64,000 nt of DNA from Colius striatus (Eukaryota; Chordata; Aves; Coliiformes; Coliidae): the NCBI RefSeq assembly GCF_028858725.1, contig NC_084781.1, forward strand, positions 6,580,513 to 6,644,512, read 5' to 3'. A program made the translations under genes and the position numbers. Below the pieces are notes generated by a model. The model did no database searches. It worked only from the letters and a program-made list of their open reading frames with translations, and had not been told where the DNA came from. Shown piece by piece: positions 57,741 to 64,000 of this stretch (the first letter of the stretch is position 1; every line of letters begins with the position of its first letter).

Positions 57741-60050
57741 TATCGTGACCTCACAAGGGGCTGGCAGAGGGAGGAAAATGTGGGCTGAAAGAAGGTGTTT
57801 AGAAGTGATTATCAAAAGAAGGAAAACAACCCCGAGCCTTAGTACGTGTAACAAAACAAGAGAGGGGGAAAGGAGATGGGGCTGCAGCCCGTCTGATGGC
57901 TGGTGTGTGAACCTGTGCAGCCACGCTCGCTTGGTCCCCTGGGTTGGCAGAAGCTGGGCCACAAAGCCCTGAGAAAGCCCAGCTGTGTGACTGACCCCGT
58001 CGGGTTCGCAGCAGTGTCGGGTGTCTGGGGCAGAGCCAGGGGAGCAGACCCGTTTCCTTCAGCAGGACGCAGAGCTGGGTGACCAGGCTGCCTCCTTGCA
58101 GTGTCAAACACGTGTCGTTTCGGCTTCTGGACTCTCTTTCGTGTGGGGATGAGGGCGAAGCAGTCGCTGGGATTTTGCTGCAGCACCGTCGCCTGGTAGA
58201 AAGCGAGTTCATGGTGATCTGCAATAACAGGTCTCAAGATGATGCTTCTTTATGCATTTAGGAAATCAGACTTTCCTTCATGAAAGCTGCAGCTGAAACT
58301 TGCAAGAGGATTAAGCGAGGGTTAATGAAGGATAGGTAACGAAGAAGCTTGACTGTCTGTCATGGAGACAGCAGCTGAGTAAGGTGTCATGGCAATGAGG
58401 TGGAATAGAACATTCTTGCAGAGCTGGAGTGTTGATCAATAGATGCTGCAACTTGTGATGCTCCTTGTTTGTGCTGGCCAGACCAATGCAGTGCATTAGC
58501 CAAAGACAGGGTGACCCTGGTAGGGTGGAAAGACCCGCTGAGGGGGTTTCTCACGGCGTTCCGGGCTGGCTCTCGCAGGAGCAGCAGCCTCTTGCTGCCT
58601 TACCCTGTAGCTTTTCTGCTCGACTGATTTTAGAGTACATGCTTCACCATTCCCTTTCTCTCTTAGGCAGTTTCCCTGTCCTCTTGCTCCTAAAGAGCTT
58701 AAGCATCGTTTTCCCCTCGCAGTTGGTAATACTAGAAGAGATGAGTAAGTACAGATTTCCGCGATCCATAAACCATAAAGCCCTGCCTGCAACTTAAACC
58801 TTGACTTCTTTATTTGCTTTGTTACGGCTTTTCACATGTGTTAGGTTTTAACAAACAAGACTTCTCCCTCTGGAGATAGACTTTTTAAAAAGAGGCTATA
58901 AGGAAAAGTATTGTTATCAGAGCATCTCGTCTCATGCTTAGCCTTAAGAAATATGTGACTTCAAAAGAAAAGCAGCAGTAGGTCTGCTGGGTTTCTTCTG
59001 CTCTTCCTTTGTTCCATTTGCAGCGTGTGCTGTCTAAAGTTTGTTTTAGACCCCAGCTTACAGTGACTTTACAAGACAGCTTTGTAACATTACAGGGTTG
59101 CAGCGCTTCCTGCCAGAGATTTGGCTGTGTCTTCCTGCAGCCACCGAGGAGGGTTCCTGCGCTTGGGAAACTTCTCCCACTTGTTGCAGGAGTGGTGGCG
59201 AATCCTTTGCGGGTTCGTCACAGGAGAGGGAAGTGATCAAGTGAACAGAAAAATCTCTTTTGAAAGTAGGGCATCCTGGCTTCTGCTGCTGTTGTGTAAC
59301 TGCAGTCTTCCCTCTCCCTTCCCAGGCAACCCTCTGCCTCCTGGGGAATTTATGACCGAGTTCACTGCGGTTCTATATTTGACTGGTACGTTGAAAAATG
59401 CATTTGCTATCAGTGACTCCCCTTAGTACAAAAGGCACTGGATTAATGGGAAGAGGAGTGCTGGCAGTACAGGTACCCTCTGTCTTTACTCCCTTAGTTG
59501 ATTGACTCCTACCCTGTACATGTTTGAACCAGATATGGTGTTCAGGAAGACGAGGACTTGCAACTGTAAACGTGCCTTGGATTCCCACTTCCCAGGAGAC
59601 AGCCCGAGGACACAAGGTTGCAGTTACATAAAACTTGGAGATGTATTCCTTCTTCTGCTCTGCCTGTTTCTAATCTTTTCTTGAGCTTTTCCAGTTGAAG
59701 ATGGAGGAGGGGGAAAAAAAAGGAAACATGGACCGTGAATTAGCATCCAGAAATGTGGCAGTGCTTTAGAATGGTGCAGTAACTACCCTTGAAGGATACG
59801 GTCCAAAGGTAGTGGAGTTAACTGTTAGGACCTCTGAAGAGCAAACATGTTCAGAAGTCAGTTCAGATCAGCAGCACACGAGTTAGGTGCTGTGCTGAGC
59901 AGTACAGAATAGAATAGAGGAGAATGGGCCGTTGCAGGTGTTGGGCTGACAGGGCACTGTCACTTGAGCACCTATCAAAAAACGCTCTCCAGGTCCTCTG
60001 CTCTGCCTCCTCCTCTCTCTGGTCAGTAGTTTTGCTGGTGTGCTAACCCC
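57741..60050. other. Intron 1 sequence, no exon recognised
   Basis: Unique intronic sequence. A short repetitive ACAGAATAGAATAGA stretch near 59906-59919 could be the degraded end of a retroposon but is too short to assign. No exon was recognised. Confidence 0.42.
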
Positions 60051-60057
60051 CAGGCTA

Positions 60058-60121
60058 AGTGAGGGAGCTCTGGATGATCTTTCGAGGTCCCTTCCAGCCC
60101 TTGAGATTCGGTGAGTCTGTG
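60058..60121 (+). mobile_element. CR1 LINE 3'-end fragment, plus orientation (short)
   Basis: GGATGATCTTTCGAGGTCCC followed by TTCCAGCCCTTGAGATTC and GTGAGTCTGTG matches the last part of the avian CR1 3' end (GATGATCTTT..GGTCCCTTCCA...GATTCTGTG). Only about 60 bases remain. Confidence 0.85.
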
Positions 60122-60535
60122 GCAGGTTTTAAGTCGAGGTACATCAGCCGCTTGCTGGTGTGTGTCCAGGCGGTTCCTGAAGTCTGGCTTTGGAAGTGAG
60201 TTTCAGTGAGTCTGTGAAGGACATCGAGGAGGCCAGGCAGTCCATGCAGGGCAGCACGTGCCACTCCTCTGTCATCCCTTTGCTGGTAAAGGCTGAGTGC
60301 AGCAAGGAAATGTTGAGCCACCAGGCTGCAGCGAAGGCGGGGTGTGCTCCCGGGAAGACGTGGGAAATGTCTTTATTTTTGTTCATTTTGATGAATTCTC
60401 TGAACAGTATGTCTAATTGTGCTCGATTATCAGAGCCTAGCGCAGGTAGGGTAAGGGTGTTCAGGCTGTGATGTACATTGATTTCTTTCAGAGGCTTTGA
60501 GACAATAGTCAATTTATAAAGAACGACTGACTTCG
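60122..60535. other. Intron 1 sequence, no exon recognised
   Basis: Unique sequence; the overlapping frames on both strands here have no recognisable content. Confidence 0.4.
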
Positions 60536-60539
60536 GTTT

Positions 60540-60800
60540 GCTGTCAATTGTGGGGGGTTTTGTGTTTCCACTGCCGTGTTATTGGCAGCCTTTAAATTGA
60601 TTCCATCTGAAAACCCAACAAGAAATTAGTGGGTTCTCGTGTGGACCTGTTTCAACTAAATTATTAAATGAAGTGGTTGACTCTTCTATCCGAATTAAAC
60701 CGGTAGAAGAGCTATAATTAACTATTTCATTGGCTGCAGGATTGATGTGAGATATTGACCTCATAGATTTTTTTTCTTGCCTGTACCATGGAGGCAAGGA
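60540..60800. promoter_or_regulatory. Candidate intronic enhancer, homeodomain-rich
   Basis: Compact AT-rich unique block with CCTTTAAATTGATTCC, AGAAATTAGTGGG, ACTAAATTATTAAATGAAG, CGAATTAAACCGGTAG and GCTATAATTAACTATTTC, followed by GGATTGATGTGAGATATTGA. The sequence around it is GC-richer, and no repeat signature is present. It looks like a developmental enhancer; conservation has not been tested. Confidence 0.38.
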
Positions 60801-61815
60801 AGAGTTTTTAGAGGGATGAGAGAGGAGAATGATGTGTCTGCTTTGTTCACAGAATGAAAAATGCCTTTGCCTTAAAGCACATAGCTGTGTGTTCAGGATA
60901 CCTGTAGGTAGTAGCTGTGCCTTGCTCCTAGTCCTTGTTGGCTTTTCTTTCAGAGAAGAGACAGAGCAAACAGTGCAGTAGCACCTTAGCCTTGGATATT
61001 TGTCTTACAAAACACGTGTGCTGCCTAAATTTTGACATAATCAACTTTTCCAGGCAGCTTCCAGCCAGCCTGCGATCCTAGCAAAGGTTACTTCGCTCAA
61101 GTCTCTGGGATGCTGGCAGATGTCCTGCGCCCTGTGTTAGGCCACCATTCAACAGCTGCTCCGCTGCCACATCTATTGAGGATGATGGGTAGACGCTTCC
61201 TTGGCACAGCTGCCCAGACCTGGTGCCACGCTGGGAGAGGCATCCTGTGCATGTCCTGGTTGCCTGGGAGCTCGCAGGTGGAAAGTGGCACGGTAAGAGT
61301 GCGTGGTAGCTGCCATTACAGACCCCTTTTCCCCCAGCTCTGCGGGGATGCTTGGCCCTGTCTTGCAAACAGAGAGATGGAGAAGCGCTTGAGGGAAAGA
61401 TTGGAGAGGTTTGTGGCAGGAGCCAACCTTCCAGCTGTTGTGTGTTTCAGCCTCATGCCATTCCTTCAAATGAAAGAGTGGCCACGGAGCTCGGGGGCAG
61501 CAGGGGCGGCTGCCCCATGCCTGGCATCTGGCACCGTGATCTCGGCTGACACGGCACGACGCAGTAGGCACGACCAGAGTTAGCCAGGGATTAGGTGGTA
61601 AATCCCTTGAATGCAGGGTGCTGCCAGCTGTTTGTTCCAGAAGACGACATCTGTCTCTCAGGCTTTGCATGCAGAAGCAGCAGCTCAGTGGGTCTGTGCA
61701 GCACTACAAACTGAGAAATGAAGGATGGCGTCTCCTCAGCGATACCTGCGACGGTGCTGTGGCACTCGGAGCTCCTTGGAGACAGGGAAGATACATCCTC
61801 TTTATCAAACACCAT
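60801..61815. other. Intron 1 sequence, no exon recognised
   Basis: GC-richer unique sequence with long but overlapping frames on both strands (157 codons + at 61110-61583; 165 codons - at 61173-61670), which I treat as chance. Confidence 0.42.
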
Positions 61816-61819
61816 CCCA

Positions 61820-62035
61820 GTTACTCTCCTAATGTAAAATTACATTAGCTACACGAAAGTGCCCTTCTTGGCGCGGTGCGGCGTCAGTAATGGATTTTGT
61901 TGCTTCAGATGTAATACCTTTTTGCTATCCAGATTTTGCATCTAAATACATAAACCCAGTGTTATTAGCTACTAACTTCATACTTCAGGTTTCATTAGGA
62001 GTTGCCTGGCACTTGGTGAGGTATGTTGCATTATG
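61820..62035. promoter_or_regulatory. Candidate intronic element containing a TAAT-type inverted repeat
   Basis: CTAATGTAAAATTACATTAG at 61829-61848 is a 9-bp inverted repeat with a 2-base spacer, built on the homeodomain core ATTA/TAAT. Downstream are GGCGCGGTGCGGCGTCAGTA (CpG-rich patch), TCAGATGTAATACC, and GTTATTAGCTACTAAC. The mixture resembles a conserved regulatory element, by inference. Confidence 0.33.
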
Positions 62036-64000
62036 TTCCAAGGCAGGTGTGTGAGCGCTTGATTTGAAGAGCAAACAACGTGGGTGTTTTTCCACCCCCT
62101 CCCCATCTATTTTAGCTAGCCCAGCGTGCTTTTGTATTGGGGATCTGCTGAAGGTCCTTCACTGGAAGAGAAGCTGGTGCCAGTAGTGAGTGGGTGACCC
62201 CTGCGAGCAGCGGGGTTGCTTCTGCAGCCTGAAATTCATGAGAGTCTCATACGATGCTGTGGGGCTGTGAAGCATGTTCACATATCCCTGTCTTATGTGC
62301 AACAGCTCCTTTAACCTTATCTATTTTTAATCCCACTGTACTGTAATAAGTATATATGATAGGTAGCTTGCTGGGAGAGGCTAACATCACTGTGAATGCA
62401 GGTTTTGTGTGAGGCTCCTGAGAGCAGCGCTGGGACGCGTTAGAGGCAGACTGTTAGGAGAAGGTGAGCTATCCATCAAATGCACAATCTTGGATTTGAG
62501 TCTTCTATTTAGATTAAGCATGTTAAGAAAGATGGATGGTAGGTGTATTTCAGCAGCATTGTCCCCAAACCAGAACAGAATATAAAGACTCTTGAAGAAG
62601 GATTCAATTACGTGGGCAAATAGCCTGAACGAGAAGTGGGCAGAGAGGGAGCTCGTAGGGCAGTGGGATGCTGGCTGTGGATTTATATAGTTTGAAGATA
62701 AAAACGTGGTTTTCATTAAACTCTCCCATTCACAAAACACACTTTCTGGTTTGGTATATTTTCTGGAGACACAGCAGTGAGGTGCTTGAGGTGGTGGGAT
62801 TTGTTCTGCTTTCCGTGCATCGGGACGTGTGCAGTAGGTTGTGCCTGTGGCACACCTCATTCCTGCTGGTAGGAAGGGCGAGGGATCTGGTTGAAGGTGT
62901 TTGAGTCGGGAGTTGTTTCTGGGATGGTGCCTTTTGGGTGATGTCCCAGCTCTGCTGGGGACAGGCAGCTATCATAGTTGGAGGGTGGCAGAGCCGCTCT
63001 GCTCACGCTGTCCGCGGGACCTCCTGGCGTTCGCTCTGCTGACGAGACTGACAAATGCAGCACCGAGTAGTCTGGTTGCAGGCAAATATGGCCAGTGCTT
63101 GGTTTTGCTTCAAGTGATGAAAACATCTGCCTGTTCAAAGCAAAGTCCTCTTGTTTTGTGGTCTTTGGTTATTGGTTTCCTACAGCAAGATGTGTCAACA
63201 ATGGGGAAGCTGCTGTAACTGGGGATTGGAAGGTGACGTTGGCATTCACAGTCTTTGGTACACACAATCAGGAGAGCTAGAAACCTCCCTAAACCCTTAG
63301 TTAATCTCTGAATTCAGCCAAGAGGTGTATTTCTGAAATGCTTTAATGCAACCAGAGTGGGAAGAGTGTTTTTGCTGGTTACTCCCAGAAAGCATCAAAA
63401 GAGAGAAACAAGTTATGTGCTTGATGTGTGAAAGATGTGTTTTAAAAGGAAAAAGCAGGAGAGGCAGCTGTGTTACGTTGCTTCCCTGGAACATTAATTA
63501 GTGCCTAAGACAGATGTTAACAAGAAGCTGTATGTTCTGCCACAATGTAAGGTTCAGGGGGAGTGTGAGTAGGACTTGGCAGTAGTTGGCATTGTGCATT
63601 CCCTTTTTTACAGCCTCGGTTGAGGGGTGCAATTACAGCGACTGCTCGCTGCCGAGATGATGTCTGACTCTAGATGTAACTGCAGTAGCTGAAACTTTGT
63701 TCTTTTCCTCCTAGTCTAGCACTTGGCAATTAAGGGGAACTGTACGATCCTTGTACTTTGATCTTCTTTACCCATTTCTAACATGTCTTGTGTGGCTGTG
63801 ATTTGGAGAAGGGCAAGTATTAACCATTGCTTAGACCGGGGAGCTGGGAAGGGCGTTTCACTGCCAGGACGAGTTTTGAATGATTCTGTGTGTTCATTTT
63901 ACTCCTTCTGCCAAATCTGCAAAACAAATAACCAGCCCAGACCTACTCAGGTGAAAGTCCTGTGTTTGAAAGACTTAATCCTAGAGATCTCTCAAAATCC
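62036..64000. other. Intron 1 sequence to window end, no exon recognised
   Basis: Ordinary unique intronic sequence; AT-rich around 62300-62360. No exon, repeat family or RNA gene was recognised before the window ends. Confidence 0.42.

Larger units (their letters stand above)
17498..64000 (+). other. CADM1: Intron 1 of the CADM1-like gene (5' part; runs out of the window)
   Basis: The donor is GTACGG at 17498. No downstream reading frame on the + strand resembles the first Ig domain expected in CADM1 exon 2 (Cys-Gln-Val type strand B followed by a hydrophobic Ile/Leu-rich strand C). No acceptor-flanked open frame looks conserved. The stretch is non-coding, with scattered AT-rich candidate regulatory blocks, small CpG islets, CR1 fragments and short tandem repeats. 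CADM1 is known to have a very long first intron in vertebrates, which fits. An unspliced non-coding RNA on either strand cannot be excluded. Confidence 0.65.

Noticed and set aside
59906-59919. GAATA-type short repeats as a fifth CR1 fragment
   Set aside because: They resemble the CR1 terminal repeat only weakly, and no adjoining CR1 sequence is recognisable.
1-64000. tRNA, rRNA, snRNA genes, endogenous retroviruses, or a defence-type or other multi-gene system
   Set aside because: No tRNA internal promoter pair, snRNA or rRNA signature, LTR pair or retroviral protein-like frame was seen on either strand. Only one real coding exon is supported.

Overview
The window looks like bird genomic DNA. 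It contains four fragments of CR1 retrotransposon (the dominant avian LINE, recognisable by its conserved 3' end). It also has one strong CpG island, short simple repeats, few other repeats, and almost no protein-coding sequence. The species cannot be told from the sequence. Nothing is organised like a prokaryotic, phage or viral locus.

The only protein-coding feature I can support is a first coding exon at 17374-17497 on the + strand, inside the CpG island (about 16.78-18.32 kb). It encodes 41 residues plus one base, ending in a consensus splice donor. Its Ser-Ala-Ala-Ala-Ile-Ile-Pro tail, phase-1 junction and length match, as I recall it, the first coding exon of the synaptic/epithelial immunoglobulin adhesion molecule CADM1 (SynCAM1/TSLC1/nectin-like 2). 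On that reading, 1-16.8 kb is upstream intergenic and promoter-proximal DNA. The 46.5 kb from 17498 to the window end is the beginning of a very long first intron. I found no second exon, so the gene continues past the window.

Layout: 1-16.8 kb is non-coding, with GC-rich ordinary sequence alternating with AT-rich, TAAT/octamer-rich blocks that look like conserved regulatory elements (near 6.0, 9.0, 11.3 and 15.7-16.1 kb). 16.8-18.3 kb is the TATA-less, GC-box promoter CpG island, carrying a three-copy 45-bp tandem repeat just upstream of the start codon. 18.3-64 kb is intronic. It holds more AT-rich candidate enhancers (25.7, 28.4, 30.7, 33.5, 34.8, 38.3, 45.0, 50.6, 53.0, 57.3, 60.5 and 61.8 kb), several small CpG-rich islets, three of the CR1 fragments and a few short tandem repeats. 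Matches to the RFX-factor X-box recur close to the exon and deep in the intron.

I did not find a new multi-gene system. The points most worth checking are the promoter minisatellite, the in-frame duplication inside the signal peptide, the RFX-like motif series, and the candidate intronic enhancers. The enhancer calls rest on base composition and motifs only, because I could not run an alignment.
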